Shown here: positions 29,481 to 40,385 of the stretch, one piece after another | Numbering within the stretch: the first letter of the stretch is position 1 | Layout: each line of letters begins with the position of its first letter | Source of the DNA: Beroe forskalii | Taxonomy: Eukaryota > Ctenophora > Nuda > Beroida > Beroidae | Length of the DNA stretch: 64,000 bases | Reading direction: 5' to 3' | Assembly (NCBI GenBank): GCA_011033025.1 | Contig: WFMF01000198.1 | Span: 62,001-126,000 of the forward strand | Made by a program: the position numbers and the translations under genes | The notes under the pieces: generated by a model | Told to the model about the DNA's origin: nothing | The model's database searches: none | The model's input: the letters and a program-made list of their open reading frames with translations, nothing else

Positions 29481-30406
29481 TAGCAATCTGTATTCATGCA
29501 AAATATTGAAATTTTACAATTGTCAAGGTGCGATGACAAATTTGGCGAAAAATGACGAAAATGCAAACCCAGTTACTCCTTTATAAAACTACACTAACAC
29601 TTTAAACTCGTAAAAATACTTAAAATCATGTTATCCGCCTAAACATTGGAAGATCTGTACGCATCAAATGTTTGAAAATTTAAAATCTGAAAATTTGTAT
29701 TAAAATCGTCGTTAATGATCGGGAAATTAAGTTGATAAATCGCTAAAATCACTAAGCCTCAGCACTCAGAAATAACGGACAGAATAGCAGAAAAATTAAG
29801 AATATTTAAGTATAAATTTACGTTTATGTCGACACTTTGAGACAATTTCAGTTCGTTTATTTATGCATGACTTGTTTTTTAGGATTAGGAGTTTTTCAGT
29901 CAAGCATAGGTTACAAAATTTTGAACCAGCGCGGTAGCTTTTACACTTTGCAAGTGTCTTCCACGCGATTTTGTGCTCAATTTTCTTGTCCTTCAAGTCC
30001 CATACCAGTTTTGAAAGTTCAGTTTCGTTCCTATATTTTTCGGCTCCGAAAGTTTTGGTATGATTTCTCCACCGCGTTTTGAAGTCCCCCTCGGCAAGTC
30101 CTATGTATGAGTAGGATTCTCCGTCATCAGTCAACACATCGGCCTGGTAGACTGACGAGGGTGTGAGGCATTGCCCCTGCAGTGGACAATTGGGCTTGTC
30201 TCTACAGTTACACTGCCTCACACTCTCGTCAACGCTCTTGTCTTCCAGGACCGATTTGTTGTGATTCTTGATTATCCTACCCATACTAGGCATGCAAGAG
30301 TAGCTCAGTTTTACAGTGTTCCGGTTGAAGATCTTGTGTAGTCGGTGACCCACAGGGAAGTGTCTGTCGAGGATGCTGAAGAATCTCCGTCCGAGCTCTG
30401 TCTTAA

Positions 30407-33122
30407 CCCATATTCTCCCGAACCTCGAAAACGTCAATCTTTTGAGCTGATTTTTTGTCTGAAGACTAGTATAACCCTAACTAAGGTTTGAGGAAAGTTT
30501 TGAGCCCCAACCATCTTTTGCACGTGCGCGGCGGCCCGTACTATATATAGGACGTTATTTGAAATATACCGTTAGCTGTACTATATAAAGGACGTTATTT
30601 CAAAAATGATGTACTATATATAGTACGGATCTCATAAAACGTAGTAGGGAGTCAATAAGTGGACAATCCATGAAATTTACAGATGTTTTCAAACATATTG
30701 AAGGAAAAACTGGAGCAAAAACTTATTTTGGTCCTATGAAAGTGTACAAATGACTCTCTGACTCCTGGCAACCCTCTACTGACCCCTGATGAACCTCTCC
30801 TGACCCCTTGGTTAACCTCTCCTGACCCCTGATGAACCTTTCCTGACCCCTTGGTTAACCTCTCCTGACCCCTGATGAACCTCTCCTGACCCCTTGGTTA
30901 ACCAGCTCCTGACCCCTGATGAACCTCTCCTGACCCCTTGGTGAACCTCTCCTGACCCCTTGGTGAACCTCTCCTTACCCCTTGGTGAACCTCTCCTGAC
31001 CCCTTGGTGAACCTCTCCTGACCCCTTGGTGAACTTCTCCTGACCCCTTGGTGAACCTCTCCTTACCCCTTGGTGAACCTCTCCTAACCCCTTGGTGAAC
31101 CTCTCCTGACCCCTTGGTGAACCTCTCCTAACCCCTTGGTGAACCTTTCCTAACCCCTTGGTGAACCTCTCCTAACCCCTTGGTGAACCTCTCCTAACCC
31201 CTTGGTTAACCTCTCCTGACCCCTTGGTTAACCTCTCCTGACCCCTTGGTTAACCTCTCCTGACCCCTTGGTTAACCAGCTCCTGACCCCTGATGAACCT
31301 CTCCTGACCCCTTGGTGAACCTCTCCTGACCCCTTGGTGAACCTCTCCTGACCCCTTGGTGAACCTCTCCTGACCCCTTGGTGAACTTCTCCTGACCCCT
31401 TGGTGAACCTCTCCTTACCCCTTGGTGAACCTCTCCTAACCCCTTGGTGAACCTCTCCTGACCCCTTGGTGAACCTCTCCTAACCCCTTGGTGAACCTCT
31501 CCTAACCCCTTGGTGAACCTCTCCTAACCCCTTGGTGAACCTCTCCTAACCCCTTGGTTTACCTCTCCTGACCCCTTGGTTAACCTCTCCTGACCCCTTG
31601 GTTAACCTCTCCTGACCCCTTGGTTAACCTCTCCTAACCCCTTGGTGAACCTCTCCTAACCCCTTGGTTAACCTCTCCTGACCCCTGATGAACCTCTCCT
31701 GACCCCTGATGAACCTCTCCTGACCCCTTGGTTAACCTCTCCTGACCCCTTGGTCAACCTCTCCTGACCCCTTGGTTAACCTCTCCTGACCCCTGATGAA
31801 CCTCTCCTGACCCCTTGGTTAACCTCTCCTAACCCCTTGGTCAACCTCTCCTGACCCCTTGGTCAACCTCTCCTGATCCCTTGGTGAACTTCTCCTGACC
31901 CCTTGGTTAACCTCTCTTGATCCCTTGGTTAACCTCTCCTGACCTATGAAAGTGTACCAATGGCTAAATAAATGGACAAGACGTGTTGATAAGCGATTGA
32001 AAATGGTCAGTTTAAATAGTGATCAGACGGTGGTCAAGAGGATCAGTTGGGGTTTGTATACACGTACTAGTTCATGTTTGCACGGCATTTAAATTAATCA
32101 TTCAGTAACTTTTAACTTGGAGGAGGGAAGTTGATATAATTTCCTGTAAAATGCAGTTCAAATAGACGCCAGGCATTTGCGAGGTGATGTCCAGTGGCCC
32201 CTGTGCTGGCAATTGGCAGTGTCCTTATCCATTGAAACGAGGCTCAATCAATGCGAATATTACCACAATATGATAGATGTAGACACCACTTGGTAGAATG
32301 TAAACTGTTTTTCATACATGTTGATTCCTGGGCAAAATAGACTCCGCTGGTGGACTGAGGAGTTCGTTATGAACTATTTTTCGCTAATGTAGAACACATG
32401 CATGATATAGGAGCAGAGTTCACTTGCGGAGCAAATTCTGCTAGCAACTTCCATCAGTAGAATTGATTGACGGACTAAAACTCCACTACAGGCTTTACTC
32501 CGTGCTGGTTTTTTCCTCTGCAGCAAACTTTTTTTGGTGCTAAAGGCCCAATCAAGTCCACCAAACATATTTAAGTGAGCTTTAGCCGAGTCTGTTGAGG
32601 CTTATATGTCGAGATACGTGCTATATGTAGAGCATTATTCAAAAATTAATGTCCTACATATAGTACGTGCTATATTTAGGACATAAATTTTCATATAATG
32701 TCCTACTTATAGGACGTACCAGATATAGTACGTCTATTTTCAAATAACGTACTATATATAGTACACTCAATTATACATGAATTTTATGCAATTATGCATT
32801 TCTTATATACAAAATTTAACCGCCCATAATTATTTGCACATGCCTTGGCTATCGATAACAGGTAAAAACAAGATTCATGCTGGTCCAAATTTTGGGAAAT
32901 ATCATGCTAGGTCATGTTAATTGGAAATCATGAAAATTGTACCACTTTCTATGCATATATCATGCATTCAAAAAATAACCATGCATTCAGGTTTGTTTCT
33001 ACGACCCAATACATCCTTCAGGCATGCAGTGCAAAAGAAATTGAGTAAAAATAACGTTTCTCTGCAAAATGAGGCTTCTATATAGTACCTGTCCTATATA
33101 TAGGACAATGGGAGAATATGGG
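30407..33122. mobile_element. Non-autonomous piggyBac-like element, 2.7 kb, nested in a PLE
   Basis: The ends are CCCATATTCTCCC (30407-30419) and its exact inverted copy (33110-33122), a 13-bp TIR. TTAA lies on both sides (30403-30406 and 33123-33126), and removing the insertion restores the PLE reading except for one base (sister copies have TTGA there). TTAA duplication, CCC start and 13-bp TIR are the hallmarks of piggyBac elements. Subterminal regions carry repeated, often palindromic TACTATATATAG/GTCCTATATATAGGAC-type motifs at both ends (30538-30640 and 32610-33110), which may be transposase-binding sites. The interior is a minisatellite plus non-coding sequence; no transposase frame was found. 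Confidence 0.88.
30772..31945. repeat. 22-bp minisatellite with higher-order structure
   Basis: Units of the form CCTCTCCTGACCCCTTGGTG plus AA (22 bp) or a 21-bp variant with CCCTGATGAA make up roughly fifty copies. The distinctive variant ACCAGCTCCTGACCCCTGAT occurs at 30901 and 31275, 374 bp apart (17 x 22), and is followed each time by the same order of variants (GAACTTCTCC, CTCCTTACCCC, CTCCTAACCCC). The array is bracketed by CCTATGAAAGTGTAC at about 30744 and about 31943. Confidence 0.92.
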
Positions 33123-33539
33123 TTAACGTTCGTGCTGTAGGGAGGGTTGAACCAAATGACATTCCTGGTACGTCGTCTCTTCTTGGGGGTAAGTTGTGGT
33201 GTTTGGTAGGACAGGGGCTGATCGTAACCACTGGATTCCAGGGCTACATCGTACTCCCGTTTCGTGTCGTTGAAGTGCTGCTCTGTGCTGGATATGCTGC
33301 TAAGTCGTTTAGAGATCATGTCGGGGATGTTCTTGATGATGTTGGGGGGATGGTTCGACTTAGCGTTAAATTTACATACACAGTAGGTATGTATTGCTAA
33401 GTGCAACTTTGTGTACATCAACACATCATCTTTCAAAATATGAAATAGAAAATTTTCAGGAGTCAAGTTAGAACACATTTTGTACAGATGTGAATCAAGG
33501 TCAGGGTGGGGCTGCTATGTGTAACTTAATTAGTTTAGA

Positions 33540-33970
33540 GTGTACATGTTATCATAACATACGGCGAATATTTTATTAACACGGCGAAATATTTTCTAAG
33601 GCGAATATTTTCCGAACACGGCGAAATATTCTCTAAGAATAAATATGTAACCCAGTAGGCGAATACTTTCTAAACACAGCGAATTATTCTCTAAGAATAA
33701 ATGTGTTACCCAGTAGGCGAATATTTTCCTAACACGGCGAAATAGAGTCTACGAAGATTGTTTATAAAACAGGCGAATAATTACTTAGCATTGCGTGTGT
33801 TTACAAACATGCGACCACTTTGGCGAATATAATGCTAGTGTGGCGAATATTACCCTGCACTTTACACGCATTCTTAGAAAGTTAACGCATAGGGTGTGGC
33901 CTGTGGCGAATATCATCTTAACAATGCGATCATTTTTATAGTGTGGCGAATTCAATACCTAGTGTGGCGT
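33540..33970. repeat. Degenerate GGCGAATATTTTC repeat
   Basis: GGCGAATA or GGCGAAATA motifs recur about every 25-35 bp. The best preserved portion is a 65-67-bp unit reading AGGCGAATACTTTCTAAACA, then GCGAATTATTCTCTAAGAAT (two to three copies, 33590-33760). The remainder is diverged. No ORF. Confidence 0.7.
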
Positions 33971-33992
33971 TGTTCTAATCTGGCAGGGGGCT

Positions 33993-36700
33993 CATGAGGA
34001 ACCCCCTTTTCTAACCCCTTTTTTTGACCCCGCGTAAGCCCGAATTTTGAATAAGGATATCTCAGCTATCTTTTGAGATTCAAAGCTCGATAACCACAGT
34101 AAAATGTTCGCAATGATCGCATTATGTCGGGCGGATCATGGTTCCAAGTCGATATCTTGCCCCGTTTTCGAGATAATCGACAAAACCCCCTTTTTCACCC
34201 TACGCAAAGGGGCAAAAAATGGTTCAGGTAAATATGGCCATACTGTGGGTAAATTGGCACTTATTCTGATTTGAAATGCATGTATAGGTTGTTCATAGAC
34301 TTAAGTTGTACCAGAAAAAAGTTGTCCAAGATATTCCATGAGGAACCCCCTTTTCTAACCCCTTTTTTGACCTCGCGTAAGCACAAAGTTTGAATAAAGA
34401 GATCTCAGCTTCCTTTTGAGATACAAAAGTACAAAGCTCGATAACCACACTTAAATATTCGCAATGGTTACATTAGGTCGGGCGGATCATGGTTCCAAGT
34501 CGTTATCTTGCACCGTTTTCGAGATAATCGCCAAAAAACCCTTTTTCACCATGCACAAAGAGGCAAAAATATGGCCATACTGCGGGTTATTTGCGGGAGA
34601 CTTCTTTTTTGCCAGTTTCAGAGGGGTAAAATGGTAGAAATAATGCACATGAATACAAATGGAGAGGTACACAACATTTATTCACGACATAGGTATTGGC
34701 ACTAGCTGAACCGCCAAGCATACCCACAGGTATCAGGCGGCAAAAATTTGGTTCAAGATGTGATGGAAAGCATTGATGTTTTCAATAAGACCATATTTGA
34801 TACCAACTCTTCTAAATGTTTGACCTGGGCAAGAGGATTCATATATCACAACTGACATATCTACCAGAAGCCAATATTGTGGCAATAAATTCGGATTCAA
34901 ATTCCCTTGCTTATACTCTTATAGGGAAGAAGTTAGTCCAACATTATATATGATTCATCAGATTGGTTTCATTCCTTCTTATGGCTTGCCGTGCTCGAAA
35001 TTTATTCTTTCCAACATACTGGCTAAGAAAAATGGAACATTTTACGAAATTAAATGTCAATCGGACAGCTGCATAGATGGTCATCTAGCCTCAACTGCCC
35101 ATTCTTGTCTGAATAATGGATCAAACGTTTCCTGCCCAATAATATTTTCACATTGCAAGAAAGTGTCGACCTTTATTATGGATGATGGTATTGGGTGGTA
35201 TTTTGCTGACTACCATCCACGATGTTTTCACAGTTAACTTGACTGTTCATCGGACAAAGTTCACAAACAATGGATCTGTTCTTATATCTTGGATGGACTC
35301 ATCAAGAATTGAATTTTAAGAATTGAATCAAGTACCGCAAGGTATTTCACTCACCAACACCAAAAATTACTCTAAACTCAGAAATGATCCCAAACTCCGA
35401 TGTCAAAGATATGAGATACCATGCAAACCACTCACTGGAGATTGGAGAACGACATCATGAGGAAAACTGTCAATGAGGTGCAACTGATAAAGAAAGATGT
35501 GGTACCAAAGAAAACATACCTTTCTGTGTGGGCTTCAGTGGCATTCTTTATTGTTACTTGCATAATTATACTTATTACCTGTTTCAGAAGAAAATTTAGA
35601 AACACTGTGATACTAGTTAGTTTGACCTCCTCTATCTACTAATTTACCTGTGAAACATTTTAATGTGATTGTTCAGGTTCTTATTTCAAAGGGGAGGTGA
35701 GATATCTGTTCCCACTCTAGGCTTATAATGCAGTTTCAAAAAAGGGGTAAGAAAAGGGGTTCTTTATGGAATTACTCGGACAACTTTAACCTGAACCATA
35801 TTTTTCCCCTTTGCATATGGTAAAAAAGGGGTTTTGGCGATAACCTCGAAAACGGTGCGACCATTGCGAACATTTAAGTGTGGTCATTGAGCTTTCTATC
35901 TCAAAAGAAAGCTGAGATCTCTTTATTCAAAATTTGGGCTTACCCGGGGTCAAAAAAAGGGGTTAGAAAAGGGGGTTCCTCATGGAATATCTTGGACAAC
36001 TTTTTTCTGGTACAACTTAAGTCTATGAACAACCTATACATGCATTTCAAATCAGAATAAGTGCCAATTTACCCACAGTATGGCCATATTTACCTGAACC
36101 ATTTTTTGCCCCTTTGCATAAGGTAAAAAAGGGGTTTTCGCCGATTATCTCAAAAACGGAGCAAGATAGCGACTTGGAATCATGATCCGCCCGACATAAT
36201 GTGATCATTGCGAACATTTTAGTGTGGTTATCGAGCTTTGTATCTCAAAAGGAAGCTGAGATATCTTTATTCAAAATTTGGGCTTACGCGGGGTCAAAAA
36301 AGGGGTTAGAAAAGGGGGTTCCTCATGGAATATCTTGGACAACTTTTTTCTGGTACAACTTAAGTCTATGAACAACCGATACATGCATTTCAAATCAGAA
36401 TAAGTGCCAATTTACCCACAGTATGGCCATATTTACCGGAACCATTTTTTGCCCCTTTGCGTATGGTGAAAAAGGGGTTTTTGGCGATTTTCTCGAAAAC
36501 GGAGCAAGATAGCGACTTGAAACCATGATCCGCCCAACCTAATGTGACCATTGCGATTATTTTAGTGGGGTTATTGAGCTTTGTATCTCAAAAGGAATCT
36601 GAGATATCGGCAATCGAAGTTTTACCCTATGCGTGGGTAAAAAAGGGGTAAAAAAAATCAAGGTTCCCCAAGGAATTTTTTGGACAACTTTTTTTTGGTG
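33993..36700. mobile_element. Foldback-like element with 344-bp tandem units in inverted arms
   Basis: The left arm has two direct units starting CATGAGGAACCCCCTTTTCT at 33993 and 34337. The right arm has inverted units bounded by CATGG at 35981 and 36324, an internally deleted one (about 35764-35980), and a diverged last one to about 36700. Units share blocks such as GTCGGGCGGATCATGGTTCC, TTTTCGAGATAATCG and AAATATGGCCATACTG. The arms enclose a ~1.1-kb core with a decayed protein gene. No target-site duplication was identified and the outer limits are approximate. Confidence 0.75.
34690..35642 (+). pseudogene. Broken gene for an unidentified single-pass membrane protein
   Basis: Protein-like segments follow each other in changing frames. 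One is at about 34699-34856 with a KCLTWARGF stretch, another at about 34854-34952, then an open frame at 34950-35237 with eight cysteines and potential N-glycosylation sites (NGT, NGS, NVS). Another follows at about 35186-35325 (NLT, NGS), another at about 35310-35460 with paired cysteines, and an open frame to 35642 with a ~23-residue hydrophobic segment (WASVAFFIVTCIIILITCF) followed by a basic RRKFR stop-transfer. The order suggests a type I membrane glycoprotein with a cysteine-rich exterior. I do not recognise the family; a host receptor-like gene or an element-encoded surface protein are both possible. At least four frame changes and stops make it a pseudogene, unless some are sequence errors or introns. 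Confidence 0.5.
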
Positions 36701-37639
36701 GTTCTTGACCCTATGGACTACCAAAATCCGCTCTAACATCTATGGGAGGATTTACTTCACTGGGGGTTATGGATCCATCCCTTACTAATTGGAAGTAAAA
36801 TATTATATGGTGAGGTATTTTTATGAAAAAAACACGGTACAAAAGTGCTGTGATCTGATGAATCCATGTCAGTAATGTTAAAGTGAAAAGGAGAAAAGAT
36901 CAAACTACAATTGTAAGAATCATTAGCCAATATAACAGTGAACAAGTAAAGAATAAAAGGGACTGCAAATAAATAATCCATAACAGTATAGTGACTGTTA
37001 TAGATGGCAGGGTCTGGACATAACACTGGACATATTACTGGAGATAATACAGGAGATAATACCCTCATTTGATAGTGGTATGGCCTATCTCATGCCAAGC
37101 ACAACACCACACCTCTCCGAATGATGTCATTATCACAACTCAGAGTGGTGAGTTAGTGACTCAAAAGCGCTTGGTCTCCAACAGGACATGCAAATGAGTG
37201 TCAAGCTTCTGTACTATTTGTGGTATCCAGACAGGGGCCCTGGTGTATTACACTATTATGTGTGATGGTTATTGTAGTAAGCCAACTTCTGAGTTAGTAT
37301 CACACAAGATCCAAACACGGGGGGAGGAAGGCATGCATTTCAAGAATATAATCAAAAATCTAATAATTTGAAGAATGCTCAAACGTGACCCTTAAAATAC
37401 GTCAATTAATTCAAAATCATGGCTTGAATTCAAGATTTGATGAATGAAGATCAATTCAGGAGGTCACACAAAGCTCGTGAAATGCACTGAGAGGTGCGTT
37501 AGAAAATGACGTGCTAATTAAGAAGAGTATTATGTGGGTATCTCTACTATCTCCAAGGAGAATATAATATGTAATGGAGGTCTACATCCGGCCCCAATTA
37601 TAGTACACATCACACAAGCTCAGATAAGGGAGGTATACA
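36701..37639. other. Non-coding flank
   Basis: No gene. Short direct repeats of GGAGATAATAC occur near 37038-37062. A single copy of the motif TGATGTCATTATCACAACTC, related to the downstream 35-bp minisatellite, lies at 37122-37160. Confidence 0.5.
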
Positions 37640-38120
37640 AGGATTAGTGTCATCAACTCACTATTCTAACCTCTGATAATGAAGTCATCAACTCACTATT
37701 CTAACCTCTCATAATGATCTTATCACCTCACTATTCTAACCTCTGATAATGATGTTATCAACTCAACATTTTAACCTCTGATAATGAAGTCATCAACTCA
37801 CTGTTCTAACCTCTCATAATGATGTTATCACCTCACTATTCTAACCTCTGATAATGATGTTATCAACTCAACATTTTAACCTCTGATAATGAAGTCATCA
37901 ACTCACTGTTCTAACCTCTCATAATGATGTCATCAACTCACTATTCTAACCTCTCATAATGATGTTATCAACTCACTATTCTAACCTCTGATAATGAAGT
38001 CATCAAATCACTATTCTAACCTCTGATAATGAAGTCATCAACTCTCAACTCACTATTCTTAACCCTGATAATGTCGTAATTTCAATTGCTCACCATTCTA
38101 AACCCTCATAATGTTATCAT
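37640..38120. repeat. 35-bp minisatellite
   Basis: About thirteen units of CTCACTATTCTAACCTCTGA followed by TAATGAAGTCATCAA, with GAAG/GATG/GATC and CTG/CTC variants; the last units are diverged. Read on the minus strand the unit is TGATGACTTCATTATCAGAG plus GTTAGAATAGTGAGT, and single relatives of it are dispersed elsewhere in the window. Confidence 0.93.
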
Positions 38121-39040
38121 CACTCATCAGTTTCACTTCTTTTTAAACCACAATAAGGACGATAAATAATGCTTCGGAAAGGATGAAGAAATCCTCAGTC
38201 ACCTCTTGAGAATTCAATTTGCCATTTCCAGTTCCCGATTTGAGTCCCTAAGGACTGAGCAGAAATGCAAAAACCATCTGTCTCGCGGCGTTAATAGGGT
38301 TCCATGAGAAATTCTTAGCAAAAACCGAATAGAATACAATTCCGGGATCCGGTTCATGAGATTCTGGAAGGACCGTTTGGTTAGTATATAAATGGCGTGT
38401 AGTTATTCAGTCGACAATATGGTTATATTCTAATATATTCATTTCCACGTGTATTTGGGTCTCGTGTGAAGCTTGCAATATGATTATTATTTATTAATTA
38501 TTGGTGAGTGGTTGAACAATATAAATCAAATTCACCAAATCAATCACCTTCAAGTCAATGTTTTGATCAAGTTCAGGGTTGTGTTGGGGCACAACAGACG
38601 TATTACAAGCTGAGACTAATCATAATATATGAAAACTAATTGATTGATTATAAATATTTCAAATTATATAACCATTAAACGTTTATATTTGGTCATTATA
38701 TAGTCATTTTACGAGTGGTTAAGAGGTTATAAAACCATGTGTAGTTGAGGAGGTTCAAGTACAGTCCGATCTATTAGCATTTAGTAGTAAAGGACATACT
38801 TCAGGTTCAACAAATTAGAGTAGCTAATGATTTGGCCATTATTGCTTCCACCAGAATCCAAAAGATCCCAAAAACTATGTAAGTACGTAGGCCGGAAGGA
38901 TGGAGTGAGTGGCGCATGATTGAGTTGCTTTTTTCCGATTAAAACTTGGTACTTGTGTCTGGTCAGATTCTGCAATCCCACAAGAGGTTTAGCTTTGATC
39001 CTATTCAAAAATGCGTTATTCAAAAATGATTTGAATACCA
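38121..39040. other. Non-coding stretch
   Basis: No gene or clear repeat. An open frame at 38781-39152 overlaps the following inverted repeat and is not credible. Confidence 0.5.
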
Positions 39041-39540
39041 AGAATTTTGAATAGGGGGGTAAGGCAAACTTTGGCAAACTATGGCAAACTTTGGCAAACA
39101 CTTTATTTGGCAAACCCCAAAAAAAGTGGAAGCATTTGCCAAAGTTTGCCAAAGTTTGCCAAAATAAACACCTTTTGAGCTCTTTGGTAACACTTTAGGT
39201 ACCCATTATATGCTTTTCAAGGATGCTGAATCGATTCCCAAGGTCTGTTTCACATTTTGACGTTATCCAAAAGCTGTAGGAGAGACCACATCCACATTGA
39301 ATAGAGTAGAAGGCTGCAGTAACAAATACGATATTTCATTACCTCTTATTTTAAGTTTTATGCATTTAAGTACCAAGTAGTCCGATCAAAAAGTTGTATG
39401 AAGCCCTAAAACCGAAGCATCCACGCTACATAAGTCTGTTCCAGCAGCCTAAAATCAAAAGTAAGGCCCCACCGTTACCACTTACCAGTTTCCATGGATT
39501 CCTGCAACATAACCCGACATAACGGTGTTGAGAATGCTAA

Positions 39541-40385
39541 TTGCCTACTGACGGCTGAGTGGAGCCTACTGCCTAGTGGAGGCTATGTAGAGCCTAAAGG
39601 AGGCTGAGTGGAGCCTAGTGGAGACTATATAGAGCCTAATGGAGGCTGAGTGGAGCCTAGTGGAGGCTATGTAGAGCCTAGTGGAGGCTGTGTGGACCCT
39701 ATTGGAGGCTGTGTAGAGCCTAGTGGAGGCTGAGTGGAGCTTAGTGGAGGCTATTGGTGCATATAGATTATAGGAGGCTGCATGAAGCCTAGAGAAGGTT
39801 GAGTGGAGACTAGTCGAGGCTGAGTGGTGCCTAGTGGAGGCTGAGTGGAGCCTAGTGGAGGCTGAAAGGGGGCTGAGTGGAGCCTAGTGTAGGCTGAATG
39901 GAGCCTAGTTGAGGCTGAATAGAGCCTAGTGGAGGCTATTGGTGCATATAGGAGGCTGAATTGAGCCTAGTGGAGGTTGAGTGGAGACTAGTTGAGGCTG
40001 AGTGGTGCCTAGTGGTGCCTCGTGGAGGCTGAGTGGTACCTAGTGGAGGCTGAGTCGAGCCTAGTGGTGCCTCGTGGAGGCTGAGTGGTACCTAGTGGAG
40101 GCTGAGTCGAGCCTAGTGGAGGCTGAACGGAGGCTGAGTAGAGGCTAGTTAAGGCTGAATGGAGCCTAGTTGAGGCTGAATGGAGCCTAGTGGAGGCTGG
40201 GTCGAGCCTAGTGGAGGCTGAGTGAAGCCTAGTGATCTAGTGGAGGCTGTGTGTAGCCTAGTGGAGGCTGTGTGCAGCCTAGTGGAGGCTATTGGTGCAT
40301 ATAGGAGGCTGAATGGAGCCTAGTGGAGGCTGAGTGGAGACTAGTCGAGGCTGAGTGGTGCCTAGTTGAGGCTGAGTAAAGCCTA
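39541..40385. repeat. 21-bp minisatellite, left block
   Basis: Degenerate units of CTAGTGGAGGCTGAGTGGAGC (21 bp) with many variants (CTATTGGTGCATATAGGAGG, GGTGCCTCGTGGAGG). The array continues in the same orientation at 41690-42700 after an inserted sequence. Confidence 0.9.

Larger units (their letters stand above)
29494..33367 (-). pseudogene. Penelope-like retroelement copy split by a TTAA-flanked insertion
   Basis: The young PLE family on the minus strand in two blocks. Block 1 (29494-30406) contains the 3' UTR (missing the last ~90 bases) and the GIY-YIG half, in an open frame of which 29796-30402 is native. It keeps the basic C-terminal tail ending KRKFILKYS, so it shows the family's normal C-terminus. 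Block 2 (33123-33367) continues with the upstream linker (QPLSYQTPQL, NVIWFNPPYS, KRLSSISSTEQHF) and stops at a 5' truncation at GCTAAGTCG. Between them sits the piggyBac-like element. The RT catalytic motifs are absent, so the copy is dead. Confidence 0.9.

Noticed and set aside
34950-35642. Identification of the broken membrane protein as a viral envelope
   Set aside because: The general layout (glycosylated, Cys-rich, one C-terminal TM) fits many proteins. No fusion peptide, cleavage site or other specific signature was seen, so no such claim is made.
37640-38120. CRISPR-like array of ~35-bp repeats
   Set aside because: The units are contiguous without unique spacers, and the context is an animal genome. 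It is a minisatellite.
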